Shown here piece by piece: positions 51,397 through 60,492 of a stretch of 64,000 nt of DNA. Each line of letters starts with the position of its first letter. The stretch's first letter is position 1. The stretch lies in contig CAZJPV010000004.1 in the NCBI GenBank assembly GCA_964547985.1, positions 24,911 through 88,910 of the forward strand. Reading direction: 5' to 3'. Source of the DNA: JAPLJU01 sp964547985. GTDB taxonomy: Bacteria; Desulfobacterota; Syntrophia; Syntrophales; UBA2192. The translations under genes were made by a program, and so were the position numbers. A model generated the notes under the pieces. The model saw nothing but the letters and a program-made list of their open reading frames with translations. It was not told the origin of the DNA and made no database searches.

Positions 51397-52233
51397 CTAT
51401 TTCAGATAATCGGGCAGCTCTTTCACGTCCTTTCCCCGGAAGCTGCAGGGGATAGGGCAGGTCTTGCAGGGTCCCTTCACACCGGGAAGAGGAGGCTCCC
51501 CCTTGATTTTCTGCTCCATGAAATCGAGACATCGGTTCACATCTTCACCGGGCCCTTCGACGATGAGCGTCACGGACCCTTCGGCACCCCCCCATCCGCC
51601 TGCGGCGTAGCAGACGGCGTCGAGACCGAAGAGGCTCTCGATGGCCTCAATCTCCGTGAAGACCCTGCCGTCGGCGACACAGGCCATCCCCACGCGTGCC
51701 CCGATGGTCCGGCCCAGCGAAAGGGTTCCGCCGTACCTCGCCGCCTCCTCGACGGAGGGGATCAGTTTTTCGAGACCGACAGGGTAGATGATTTCAAGGC
51801 CCCGGGCCTTCATGGCCATGTAGAACTGGCCCATGGTGCCGCCCGCGGGACTCGCCATGAGCACGCCCACGTTTCCAAAGGCATCGACGGCATTGCCCCC
51901 CTTGATGAGCATGTCACCGGGCGAGAGCTTGTCGAGAACGGTCCCCGGCTCGACGGGGTGCACCTGATTCTTGTGGAAGGTGATGGGCTTTGATCTTTCC
52001 TCGGCGCTCAGCACGCAGAGCACCCCCCGGATGATCTGCCCGGCTGTCAGCCTGTCCTTTGCTACTTTCTCCCCCAGGAGTTCCTCCGCCACGTAGGCCG
52101 TCGTCGAGCCCCGGCTGACGAGGAGGTAGCCGTTTGTTTTTGCGTTCTGCACGTCGGGCAGGGCCGCGAGGGCCTTTCCGAGAAGCCTCTTTGATTCCGC
52201 CGGTGTCAAGGTGAATAATCCCTGCATCTTCAT
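51397..52233 (-). CDS. Conserved hypothetical protein with C-terminal Cys motif
   Basis: A 278-residue soluble protein. Its N-terminal part has GYLLVSRGSTTAYVAEELLG. A central part has GDMLIKGGNAVDAFGNVGVL and SPAGGTMGQFYMA, a glycine-rich stretch that may bind a phosphate or cofactor. The C-terminus has CKTCPIPC, which could bind zinc or an iron-sulfur cluster. I do not recognise a family. It ends 19 bases before the selenocysteine-type peroxiredoxin start, so the two are probably one transcript. A redox role is therefore possible but unproven. Confidence 0.7.
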   Translation of the reverse strand: MKMQGLFTLTPAESKRLLGKALAALPDVQNAKTNGYLLVSRGSTTAYVAEELLGEKVAKDRLTAGQIIRGVLCVLSAEERSKPITFHKNQVHPVEPGTVLDKLSPGDMLIKGGNAVDAFGNVGVLMASPAGGTMGQFYMAMKARGLEIIYPVGLEKLIPSVEEAARYGGTLSLGRTIGARVGMACVADGRVFTEIEAIESLFGLDAVCYAAGGWGGAEGSVTLIVEGPGEDVNRCLDFMEQKIKGEPPLPGVKGPCKTCPIPCSFRGKDVKELPDYLK

Positions 52234-52328
52234 CTCCTTTCCTGTTCAGTTCGTCTAAAAGAGAAAATCAAGGAAAAATACGTAACAGAAAAAACCCCCG
52301 GACACAAGAACCGATATCCCGCGTGGCC

Positions 52329-52733
52329 TCAGAGGTCTTCGATCTCCTCAAGAAGATCGCTGCCGCCCTTGAGCGGTTTCATGAAGTACCACCAGTTTTT
52401 CCTCGTGGACCAGCCCTCCGACTCCGCGACTTCGTCCCCCCAGAGGCACTTGCCCGCAGGAACGAGAAGTTTCTTCATGCGTGCGTCGGCCTGTCGCAGG
52501 CGATCCGTGAACTTCTTCTTGTCCTTTTCCGGTGCGATGCCCAGGGCCTCTTCCATCAGCTGTCTTCCGTCCATGTCGTTCAGGTAGTCGTCCAGGCCCA
52601 GACCGTAGCCCTTCTCCACGGACTCGAGGGTGGCCTCCCAGCTCTCGATGAGGCCCGTCAGGCCGCCCCGGATCACATGTGCGGGGCAGCCCCTTTCCTT
52701 CAGGAAATCCGATACGGGATCTTTCTTGACCAT
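52329..52733 (-). CDS. Conserved hypothetical protein
   Basis: A 134-residue soluble, mainly helical protein starting MVKKDPVSDFLKERG. Aromatic residues cluster at the end (STRKNWWYFMKPL). One cysteine is at about residue 16 in ERGCPAH and another in AGKCLWGDE. No family is recognised. The start at 52733 was chosen over a TTG five codons upstream, with an AAGGTAGAG site in front. It lies 95 bases before the Cys-motif protein gene, same strand, and may be co-transcribed. Confidence 0.65.
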   Translation of the reverse strand: MVKKDPVSDFLKERGCPAHVIRGGLTGLIESWEATLESVEKGYGLGLDDYLNDMDGRQLMEEALGIAPEKDKKKFTDRLRQADARMKKLLVPAGKCLWGDEVAESEGWSTRKNWWYFMKPLKGGSDLLEEIEDL

Positions 52734-52760
52734 CTCTCTACCTTTCAAAAGGCACGGTGG

Positions 52761-53300
52761 TTAATGACGCCTGAAGGCCTGGCGGCGGAAATAGGCCTCG
52801 CCGTCGTTCGGCCGGAAGTAGGTCCGGATCACGCCGTCGGCATTGAATGCAATGAAGTCGCCCGTGGCCCGGTCGAAGCGCGTGATCACGCCGTCGGGCC
52901 GGATATGCTCGAGGATGTCGCCGCCCGCGGGGTGGTCGCGGAGTTCCTGGGCCTTCAGCAGATACTGCTCCTTTGAAATTGACCCGAACTCACGCCCGTG
53001 TTTTTGGTAGTGATCGATCCATTTCTGTCGGGACGCAAAGCCGACGTCCGGCTTTGCCACCTGTGGTTTTTCAACCCCTGCTTCTCTCTGGGGTGTTGCG
53101 GGTGACGGCGACGGCGCGTTACAGGCGACACACAGAAGCAGAAGGGCGACCGCCAGCATGAACGGCCACAGTGCAAACCCGGACCCGGGGGTTCCATCTG
53201 CATTCTGAGCCGCCCGAAAAGAGGCCGATATTTGCCGATTCGGCATGTGCGTAACGGTCGTACGGTGTGATGTTCGTCTGGTAACGGTTGCCTTTGTCAT
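52761..53300 (-). CDS. Lipoprotein with BECR/colicin-like nuclease-type C-terminal domain
   Basis: A 179-residue protein. The first 40 residues are basic and Ser/Thr-rich. A hydrophobic stretch ends in LLLLCVAC, a probable lipobox at Cys60 (Cys42 if Met19 is the start). After a Pro-rich linker, residues about 88-179 hold RQKWIDHYQKHGREFG, LEHIRPDGVITRFD, FIAFNADGVIRTYFRP and YFRRQAF. This conserved set resembles the BECR fold of RelE/colicin E5-like RNase toxin domains in polymorphic toxins. A toxic role is not shown. No immunity gene is clear next door. Confidence 0.65.
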   Translation of the reverse strand: MTKATVTRRTSHRTTVTHMPNRQISASFRAAQNADGTPGSGFALWPFMLAVALLLLCVACNAPSPSPATPQREAGVEKPQVAKPDVGFASRQKWIDHYQKHGREFGSISKEQYLLKAQELRDHPAGGDILEHIRPDGVITRFDRATGDFIAFNADGVIRTYFRPNDGEAYFRRQAFRRH

Positions 53301-53549
53301 TGGGCAGGAACGGGGGAATTATTAGCACAGTTGATGCGGTGAATCAATGGGGCTCTCCGGCCGGGTAGTGGTCACTGAAAAACCGGGTCGGCGGGTCATG
53401 GCCTGCGCAGTATCCCCAAAAGAATAATTGAATTGGAAAATTGTTTCTGATATTCAATAACATTAACGCATTCGCAGGACAGATTTCAGTAGACATCACG
53501 TGCAAAGGCTTAAATTACAAGTCATTCAAACCGCTTGAAGAGATTTTTC

Positions 53550-54593
53550 ATGACCGAGGCGACGGGCGCGGGTGAAGGCCCGAACTCAAACAACCGGACT
53601 CAGAGGAAGAGGAAGATTCTTGTCTTCTCTGCGCTGGCTGTTATTTTGGCGGTGATCATCGTCTCGTCACTCTTTTATTTCGAGTACCGGAAAACCCACG
53701 TCAGCACGGACGATGCCTTTGTCGACGGCCGCGTGTATCTCGTGGCCTCGAAGATCCCCGGGACGGTCAAAATCCTGCACGTCACGGACAACCAGATGGT
53801 GAAGAAGGGGGAAACGCTCGTTGAGATCGATCCGGCCGATTACGAGGTGAGGGTGCTGGAATCACGGGCCAGCCTGGAGGCGGCAAGGCATCAGCTCATC
53901 GAGCTCCAGGCCTCCCTCGATTCCGCACGGGCCGGCCTTGAAGCGCAGGAATCCCTGCTCCGCAAGGCGGAGATCGACTTTCAGCGGGCCGATTCTCTCG
54001 TCAAAGAAGATCTGGTCACGAAGGAATTTTTCGATCAGAAGAAGACCGCCCTCGAGGTGGCCCAGGCACAACTCAAATTATCAAGGGAAGTCGTAAAGAA
54101 GACGGAGGCATCCCTGGGAACGCAGAAGGCCATTATCCGCCAGGCCCAGTCCACCCTGCAGGGCGCGGAGCTAAACCAGAGCTACACGAAGGTCCTGGCC
54201 CCCGCCGACGGGTATGTCACCAAGAGAAATGTGGAGGCCGGAAACCGGGTTCAGACGGGCCAGCCACTGCTGGCTGTCGTGTCCCTTGCGCCGGGGGATG
54301 TCTGGATCACGGCCAATTACAAGGAGACGGACCTGACGCGGGTGAAACCCGGGCAGAAGGTCCGGATCAAGGTGGACACCTATCCCGGCAAGGTCCTCCA
54401 GGGAAGAGTGGAGAGCATCATGGCGGGCACGGGGTCGGCCTTTTCGCTTTTCCCCCCAGAAAATGCCACGGGCAACTACGTGAAAGTGGTTCAGAGAATC
54501 CCCGTCCGGATCGTGCTGGACGAGTCGAACAACCCGGCACCGGTTCTGCGCATCGGCATGTCCGTCGTGCCGACGATCCTGACCGATCACTGA
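53550..54593 (+). CDS. emrA: HlyD/EmrA-family membrane fusion protein
   Basis: A 347-residue periplasmic adaptor with one N-terminal membrane helix (about 25-45) starting from the ATG at 53550. The lipoyl-like halves are KTHVSTDDAFVDGRVYLVASKIPG and TKVLAPADGYVTKRNVEAG, given in parts, with a long coiled coil between (about 95-215). It links an inner-membrane pump to an outer-membrane channel. The EmrB gene starts 17 bases further on, so they form an operon. No TolC-like gene lies in the window. Confidence 0.9.
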   Translation: MTEATGAGEGPNSNNRTQRKRKILVFSALAVILAVIIVSSLFYFEYRKTHVSTDDAFVDGRVYLVASKIPGTVKILHVTDNQMVKKGETLVEIDPADYEVRVLESRASLEAARHQLIELQASLDSARAGLEAQESLLRKAEIDFQRADSLVKEDLVTKEFFDQKKTALEVAQAQLKLSREVVKKTEASLGTQKAIIRQAQSTLQGAELNQSYTKVLAPADGYVTKRNVEAGNRVQTGQPLLAVVSLAPGDVWITANYKETDLTRVKPGQKVRIKVDTYPGKVLQGRVESIMAGTGSAFSLFPPENATGNYVKVVQRIPVRIVLDESNNPAPVLRIGMSVVPTILTDH

Positions 54594-54610
54594 CCGGCGG
54601 AGTGGGTCCT

Positions 54611-56161
54611 ATGAACAAGTGGATCGTCGCCGTAACGGTCATGCTTCCCACCATTGTCCAGATCATTGATACCTCTATCGTCAATGTTTCCCTCGCTCAC
54701 ATCCGCGGGAGCCTCTCCGCCGGGATCGACGAATCCACCTGGGTCATCACGTCCTATCTTGCGGCAAATGCCATCGTCATCCCGATGACCGGGTGGCTGA
54801 GCCGGCTCTTCGGCAGAAAGCGCTACCTGATAGGCTCCGTCTTTTTCTTCACATTGACCTCACTCCTCTGCGGTATTTCCTGGAGCCTCCCCGCCCTCAT
54901 CATCTTCAGGGTCTTCCAGGGCGCCGCGGGCGGCGCCCTCCAGCCGCTCTCGCAGGCGATTCTGCTCGAGACGTTCCCGCCCCGACAGCACGGCATGGCC
55001 ATGGCCATCTTCGGCACGGGGGTGATGTTCGGGCCGATCATCGGACCTCTCCTGGGCGGATGGATCACGGACAACTGGTCCTGGCACTGGGTTTTCTTCA
55101 TCAACATACCGATCGGGATCGTCTCCATCCTCATGACCCTTTCGTTCATTGTGGATCCCTCCTACGTGGAGAGGAGAAAGATGAAGATCGACTACCTGGG
55201 TCTGTCGCTCCTCACCGTCGGGATCGGCTGCCTGCAGGTGATGCTGGACCGGGGACAAAGGGAAGACTGGTTCGCTTCCACTTTCATTTTCTGGCTGTGC
55301 ATCATTTCCTTCGCGGCCGTCGCCGTCTTTGTCATCAACGAGCTTTTTGCGGAGAATCCCGTGGTCCAATTAAGGGTCTTCCGGAACCCGGCCTTCACCG
55401 CGGGGAACATCATCGGGTTCTTCACCTTCTTTTGTCTCTTCGGGAGCATCGTTCTTCTGCCGATTTACCTTCAGACCCTGATGGGGTACACGGCGTTTCT
55501 GGCCGGGCTGGTCCTCGGCCCCGGGGGGCTCATGACGATGATTGCCATGCCCATCGCCGGAAGGCTTGTCACGAGAGTGAACCCCAGAGGCCTCCTCGGC
55601 TCCGGTATAGCCGTGACCGCCTTTTCGATATTCATGATGTCGCATTTCAGTCTCTACGCCGATTTCGACGCGATTGTATGGCCGCGGATCATCATGGGAC
55701 TCGGCATGGGCTTTCTTTTCATCCCCCTGATGACGCTCACCATGTCGTGGGTCAGGAAAGAGGACATGGGGAACGCGGCATCCATTTTCAATTTCACCCG
55801 GATGCTCGGGGGAAGCTTCGGTGTGGCCATTGCATCGACCATCCTCTCTCGCAGGGTGCAGGTTCATCACTCGCATCTCGCAGGCAACATGAGCCTCCTG
55901 GACAGGAATTTCCAGACCGCCCTCCCGCAGGTTGCCCAGACCCTCCAGGACCAGGGTTTTGCGCCCGCCCTGCTGGATCCCGGGAGCCTGGGTACCATCT
56001 ACAGGGGACTTCTGAGACAGTCTTCCATGATGGCCTTCAACGACACCTTCTACGTTCTTGCGGTGATGATGACCTGTTCCATCGTCCTCATTTTGATCAT
56101 GCGAAGCCATGAGCACCACGAGGAAGAGGGGGCGCAGAGCCGGATGCCCATCGCAGAGTGA
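54611..56161 (+). CDS. emrB: EmrB/QacA-family MFS drug exporter (DHA2)
   Basis: A 516-residue major facilitator transporter with 14 predicted helices. The DHA2 motifs are visible: LPTIVQIIDTSIVNVSL in helix 1, GWLSRLFGRKRY in the loop 2-3 motif A, and FGPIIGPLLGGWITD near helix 5. It exports hydrophobic drugs or fatty acids with proton antiport, together with the EmrA-like protein encoded just upstream. The ATG at 54611 has GGAG eight bases upstream. Substrates are not known. Confidence 0.93.
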   Translation: MNKWIVAVTVMLPTIVQIIDTSIVNVSLAHIRGSLSAGIDESTWVITSYLAANAIVIPMTGWLSRLFGRKRYLIGSVFFFTLTSLLCGISWSLPALIIFRVFQGAAGGALQPLSQAILLETFPPRQHGMAMAIFGTGVMFGPIIGPLLGGWITDNWSWHWVFFINIPIGIVSILMTLSFIVDPSYVERRKMKIDYLGLSLLTVGIGCLQVMLDRGQREDWFASTFIFWLCIISFAAVAVFVINELFAENPVVQLRVFRNPAFTAGNIIGFFTFFCLFGSIVLLPIYLQTLMGYTAFLAGLVLGPGGLMTMIAMPIAGRLVTRVNPRGLLGSGIAVTAFSIFMMSHFSLYADFDAIVWPRIIMGLGMGFLFIPLMTLTMSWVRKEDMGNAASIFNFTRMLGGSFGVAIASTILSRRVQVHHSHLAGNMSLLDRNFQTALPQVAQTLQDQGFAPALLDPGSLGTIYRGLLRQSSMMAFNDTFYVLAVMMTCSIVLILIMRSHEHHEEEGAQSRMPIAE

Positions 56162-56246
56162 AAATCCGTCAGGGCACCTCAAGTCAAAATATGGTATATT
56201 CCGTATCGGAATCGGAAATCACATGATGGCACAGGGGTGGAGATAC

Positions 56247-57395
56247 ATGAACAGACGGGATTTTCTGAGGCTGGGGATGATAGGGTCCACATCGGCGCTG
56301 CTCGGATGGGAGGGGATTGCCGGCGCCGCGCGGCTTTCGGCGACGGAGCCCTTCGTTTTTCCAAAGCCGGTTTACCGCACCCTGGGACGAACGGGATTGA
56401 AAATCACCGTCGTGAGCTTCGGGGCCATGCTGACACCCGAGCCGGAGGTGATCGCGATGGCTCTTGATCACGGCGTCAACTACGTCGACACGGCGCGGCG
56501 CTATATGAGCGGCCGCAACGAGGAGATCGTCGGCCAGGCCCTGAAGGGCAGGCGCAACAAGGTGTATGTTGCGACAAAAATAAAATCCTCGTCGAGAAAG
56601 AAAGAGGCCATATTCAGGGACGTGGAGGACAGCCTCCAGGCCCTGGGGACCGATCATATCGATGTCATTCAGCTCCACGGCCTCGACGACAGGGACCGGG
56701 TATTTAATCCGGAAACCCGGGAGGCCCTCGTCAGACTGAGGGAACAGGGAAAGGTCCGTTTCTTCGGCGTGACCACGCACACGAACCAGGCGGAGGTGCT
56801 CAATGCCCTCGTGGACGACCCCGCGCGGTTCTTCGACATGGCCCTCGTGGCGTACAACTTCAAGAGCGGCGCCGATGTCGGAGAGGCCATTGCCAGGGCG
56901 GCAAAAGCAAAGATCGGCATCGTTGCAATGAAAACCCAGGCGGGTGGGTACAAAACAGACGCGCTGGGACCGATCAGCCCCCACCAGGCAGCCCTCAAGT
57001 GGGTACTTCAGGACAGGAATGTCACCGCGGCCATACCCGGCATGCGGGATACTGCAGAGCTCAGGGAAGACGTAGCGGTCATGGGGATGCGTTTCAATTA
57101 TGTCGATCGACTCATCCTGAAAGGCTACGGCGCCGCCATTCAACCCATCTACTGCCACCTCTGTGGGAAATGCGAGGCATCCTGTCCAGCGGGTGTCGAG
57201 ATCAGCACCATCAACCGCTGCCTGATGTACGCTCAGGGCTATGATAACCTCATACTGGCCCGGTCCACCTACGGGAAGATTCCGATCTCCCGATCCGCAT
57301 CCGCCTGCCTCGACTGCGGAGATTGCGTGGCCCGCTGCGTCAACGGGCTTGATGTACGAATGAAAATGGAGCAGGCGAGGAAATTCCTGACCTAG
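56247..57395 (+). CDS. Tat-exported aldo/keto reductase with ferredoxin-like C-terminus
   Basis: A 382-residue protein. The N-terminus MNRRDFLRLGMIG is a twin-arginine signal (RRDFLRL). The aldo/keto reductase barrel has its tetrad Asp81, Tyr86, Lys111 and His144. Residues about 290-382 carry two 4Fe-4S motifs: CHLCGKCEASCPAG and CLDCGDCVARCVNG. This fusion occurs in anaerobe AKR proteins but without a known substrate. The iron-sulfur part suggests electrons come from a ferredoxin-like donor rather than NADPH. The start at 56247 has GGAG. A longer frame overlapping emrB is not supported. Confidence 0.9.
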   Translation: MNRRDFLRLGMIGSTSALLGWEGIAGAARLSATEPFVFPKPVYRTLGRTGLKITVVSFGAMLTPEPEVIAMALDHGVNYVDTARRYMSGRNEEIVGQALKGRRNKVYVATKIKSSSRKKEAIFRDVEDSLQALGTDHIDVIQLHGLDDRDRVFNPETREALVRLREQGKVRFFGVTTHTNQAEVLNALVDDPARFFDMALVAYNFKSGADVGEAIARAAKAKIGIVAMKTQAGGYKTDALGPISPHQAALKWVLQDRNVTAAIPGMRDTAELREDVAVMGMRFNYVDRLILKGYGAAIQPIYCHLCGKCEASCPAGVEISTINRCLMYAQGYDNLILARSTYGKIPISRSASACLDCGDCVARCVNGLDVRMKMEQARKFLT

Positions 57396-57434
57396 AAATG
57401 TCGTGCGCCTGTTTCGCACAATGCGGGAGAAATC

Positions 57435-58352
57435 GTGGATAGAACTCTCGTGATTTTTTCAGTTGTCCTTTCCATCCTGGTCCTGTGTCTGGCCGTCCCC
57501 GTCGACGCCTCGGACGACCCCATTCAAAAGATATTGCCCGTTCCCGAGTGTTCGCAAGGGTGGATCCTGGAGGATCGGGTTATTCCCTATGACCGGGACA
57601 ATCTCTTCGACTACATCAACGGTGAAGCGGAGCTTTATCTTCCCTACGGATTCGAGGTTGTTGCCACGGCGCGGTATGTGAAGAAAGGAGACCCTGACAC
57701 GGCGGTCGCAGCGGATGTCTACAGGATGGCCTCGCGTCTGGACGCCTTCGGCATCTACTCGAATTACCGGAAGCCGGGAGCTTCGGCGTCTCAGGTCGGT
57801 GTCGAAGGGTTTCTATCACCGTCGCAGCTTATGTTCTACCAGGACAGGTATTTCGTGAGGCTTCAGGCCTCCGGTGTGACGAGCATAGAAGAAGACGTCT
57901 TCCTCGCATGCGGCCGGTCCATCTCGAAAAATCTCCCGCCCGGCACGGGCCGTCCGGCGGAGGTCGAAATACTCCGTGTGCCGGGCATATTGCCCGGGAC
58001 GGAGCGCTATATCGCCAGGAGTCTCCTTGGATATGCCTTCCTCCGACGTGGCCTCATCGCCGACGCCGTTTCGGAAGGCGAAAAGATGCAGGTCTTCCTG
58101 GTCCCCGAGGATTCGGGGCAGACCGCCCGGAAGGCCTTTGATCAATACCATGCTTACTTGAAGGCATCGGGGAGAGGGCTTCAAGTAGCCGGGTCGGGCG
58201 GCCGGGTTTCCATGCAGGCCGTCGATCCCCTCTACGGCGGGGTCTTTGTCGAGCAGTCCGGCCGCTACCTTGCGGGTGCCGTGAGGGCGCAGAAGATCTC
58301 GGCGGCGAAGAAAATCGTGGGGGAGATATCGAGGCGGGTGGGCGGCCCATAG
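57435..58352 (+). CDS. DUF6599-like exported protein
   Basis: A 305-residue protein with a signal peptide (about 1-25, cleaved after VDASD). The mature part has GWILEDRVIPYDRDNLFDYINGEAELYLPYGF near residues 41-72, in parts, and ADVYRMASRLDAFGIYSNYR near 95-114, typical of DUF6599 proteins. These are associated with ferredoxin-dependent or oxidoreductase gene groups in anaerobes. Function is unknown. The GTG start has GGGAGAAATC in front. It follows the Tat-exported reductase by about 40 bases in the same direction, which suggests a functional pair. Confidence 0.82.
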   Translation: MDRTLVIFSVVLSILVLCLAVPVDASDDPIQKILPVPECSQGWILEDRVIPYDRDNLFDYINGEAELYLPYGFEVVATARYVKKGDPDTAVAADVYRMASRLDAFGIYSNYRKPGASASQVGVEGFLSPSQLMFYQDRYFVRLQASGVTSIEEDVFLACGRSISKNLPPGTGRPAEVEILRVPGILPGTERYIARSLLGYAFLRRGLIADAVSEGEKMQVFLVPEDSGQTARKAFDQYHAYLKASGRGLQVAGSGGRVSMQAVDPLYGGVFVEQSGRYLAGAVRAQKISAAKKIVGEISRRVGGP

Positions 58353-58383
58353 AGCCGGGAGCCTCGGGCTTTCATTTCTTGCG

Positions 58384-59376
58384 TCATGCCGTCTTGTACA
58401 GGACGTGCTTCTTTATTATTTCCTCTTTCATCGCCCCTTCGTGCACGAGTTCGACCAGGTGGACGTAGGTTTCATTGAGGGCGAGAAAACTGTCTAATTC
58501 GGGCAGGTCGTCACCAAAAATATCCCTGGATACCTCGAAGGTGGTCCGGGGTCCCCGCCTGACCGATTCCAGTGCCAATCCCTTCCTGGTCACGTGATGC
58601 GCCTTGATCTCCTCGATTCTTCCGGCCAGATTCGGGAAAGGGTCTCCGTGGGCCGGATAGACTTTTCCGGCGGCGAGGGTCTCGATCCGTGTCAGCGAGT
58701 CCAGAAAGCTCCGGAGGGGTCGAAAGTCGGGGGAAAAAAGATCGGGGCTCAAATTGGGGGTGATGTCCGGCAGGACGTGATCGCCCGAGAGAAGTAGGCC
58801 TTTTTCCGGAAAGTAATAGGACACATGGTCGCGTGTGTGCCCGGGGGTAGCGATGGCCTGGAATTTCGTCCCGCCGGCGACCTGCCAGGAATCGGCCTGA
58901 AAACATCGATCGCTTTCGAAGGGGCTTCCGGCGGTTTTGAAAGCAAGAAACAGGTTGATGACGAAATTCGTCGTGCTTTCGGGGAGACCGTGCAGGAGGC
59001 AGAACTCCTTTACACAGCGAACGAGTTCCGCCTCGTCGGTTCGCACCGAAAGGACTTCCCGGCCGACATCCGACACGTGAATTTCCGCGCCCGAGATCGC
59101 CTTGATGCGGCCGGCCATTCCGCAGTGATCGATATGATGGTGGGTGATGAAGATCCGATCGATGTCCCGCACAGTCTTTCGGATGGCCCTCAGCGATTCT
59201 TCGAGGATCGAGATGGTCTCCGGCGTGTCGAGGCCTGTGTCGAAGAGTGTGATCCGATCGTCATGGGTGAGGGCAAAGACGTGCACATGCTTCAGACGGA
59301 ACGGCATGGGAAGGGTGATCATGAAAAGATTCCGGGATATTTCTTCTATCAACGATATCTGCCTCGCTGGTTTCAA
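58384..59376 (-). CDS. MBL-fold metallohydrolase
   Basis: A 330-residue metallo-beta-lactamase-fold enzyme. The zinc motif THHHIDH (78-84) gives His79, His81, Asp83 and His84. Later ligands are His in TPGHTRDH and in SGDHVLPD, and a C-terminal AHGDPF. It is similar to glyoxalase II-like hydrolases and acts on a thioester or other ester. The TTG start at 59376 is preferred by family alignment, but an ATG at 59322 is possible. It is 10 bases downstream of the PaaI thioesterase gene, so co-transcription is likely. Confidence 0.88.
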   Translation of the reverse strand: MKPARQISLIEEISRNLFMITLPMPFRLKHVHVFALTHDDRITLFDTGLDTPETISILEESLRAIRKTVRDIDRIFITHHHIDHCGMAGRIKAISGAEIHVSDVGREVLSVRTDEAELVRCVKEFCLLHGLPESTTNFVINLFLAFKTAGSPFESDRCFQADSWQVAGGTKFQAIATPGHTRDHVSYYFPEKGLLLSGDHVLPDITPNLSPDLFSPDFRPLRSFLDSLTRIETLAAGKVYPAHGDPFPNLAGRIEEIKAHHVTRKGLALESVRRGPRTTFEVSRDIFGDDLPELDSFLALNETYVHLVELVHEGAMKEEIIKKHVLYKTA

Positions 59377-59386
59377 TCAGCGTGTT

Positions 59387-59803
59387 TCATTTGCGCACAA
59401 TGATGAAGGACGCCGTGCCCTTGGCGATCAGCTTCTTTCTTTCGTTGAAGATTCTGGCCTCCGCGTGGGCCAGACGCCTGCCGCGGTGGATCATCGTGCC
59501 GTAGGCCGTGAGCTCACCGACGTCTGCCGGCGCGAAATAGTGTATCTGCAGGGAAGTCGTGACAATGCTTTCCCCGACAGCCAGAGAGGGCAGCACAGAG
59601 ATGCCGCAGGTAGAATCCGCAAGTGATGCCATGACCCCTCCATGGACCGTTCCCCAGAGGTTCTTGTGCCTCTGCCCGGCCTTCACCCTGACGACAGAAC
59701 CCTCTGTGCCCGTAGAGATCATCTTCATGGAGATGGTTTTGTAGAAAGGCGACTTGTTCACGTGTTTCTTTATTGTGTTTGAATCTCCCCATGCATGTGT
59801 CAT
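59387..59803 (-). CDS. PaaI-family hotdog thioesterase
   Basis: A 138-residue hotdog protein. The PaaI signature is LWGTVHGGVMASLADSTCG (about 49-67), with Gly and Asp residues placed as in PaaI. It hydrolyses acyl-CoA esters such as phenylacetyl-CoA or aromatic thioesters. AGGAGGGGG lies directly before the ATG. Together with the adjacent MBL hydrolase it probably clears or recycles stalled thioesters. Confidence 0.9.
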   Translation of the reverse strand: MTHAWGDSNTIKKHVNKSPFYKTISMKMISTGTEGSVVRVKAGQRHKNLWGTVHGGVMASLADSTCGISVLPSLAVGESIVTTSLQIHYFAPADVGELTAYGTMIHRGRRLAHAEARIFNERKKLIAKGTASFIIVRK

Positions 59804-60492
59804 TGGACCCCCTCCTGATATTCCGATAAAACAACCGCCGGGAAGTATAGGTCAGGGGTGTCCGTGTGTAAAGATAAAACCTATCCCTGCCAGTCTACTT
59901 TAGAGGGTGGGACTTCCCCTTGAGCTTGGGAGTTCTGGCAGGGACACAGCTTGCCTGCGCGATCGCCGGGATCCTGTGGTCTTGCATGAATCTTTCCCAG
60001 AAGAAGGCCTTCGATCGTCTCCGTCAGGATCTTCGCCCTGCGACATCGAGAAGATCAAGCGGTGGCTGGAAAAAGGCGAATGATTAGTGAAATCGGGGAA
60101 AAGATCCTATGCCCGGTGTCTATTGAAGTGAGGACTTCTTCCTGCTATACGTAACAAAATCCTGTTGACACAAGCTATTATGCAGATTGTGAAAGCTGGC
60201 GTACTCTACTTCCTCGACAAAAAACAAAAAAAGGCTTATCAATTATATTGATTCGATCAATGATTATTAACCTGCTTTCATTCTCACAAGCGCGGATGCA
60301 GTATCTCGACGGTGCGGCAAAAGTTGTCCATTCATCTTGAACCTCTGTTCTTGCTTTCAATCAATAATCGATTTTCTCCCTGCAAACCAACGGCGTGGAT
60401 TAGTAGGTGCAATCGACATCCCCGAAGAGAGCTTCGCCGGCGCCTGAGAGCCGTTGCATTAAAATTTTATCCGCTCCATTAAGGAGGTCAAT
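59804..60492. other. Intergenic region with inverted repeat and gene fragment
   Basis: A 689-base spacer. It contains an inverted repeat TCCCTGCCAG (59884-59893) with CTGGCAGGGA (59935-59944) around a 41-base centre. After it, a frame without its start ends in CDIEKIKRWLEKGE and a stop near 60083, which looks like the tail of a lost gene. The rest is AT-rich with no ORF. A lone TTGACA at about 60164 has no good -10. Confidence 0.5.
59884..59944. repeat. 10-base inverted repeat
   Basis: Perfect arms TCCCTGCCAG and CTGGCAGGGA are separated by 41 bases. They lie between the PaaI gene and a truncated gene tail. The origin is unknown; it could be the trace of a lost mobile element. Confidence 0.5.

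Noticed and set aside
54793..56112. 439-codon second frame inside emrB
   Set aside because: The His/Arg/Pro-rich translation is an out-of-frame shadow of the transporter.
60178..60360. 60-codon minus-strand frame in the AT-rich spacer
   Set aside because: No ribosome binding site, domain or codon bias supports it.
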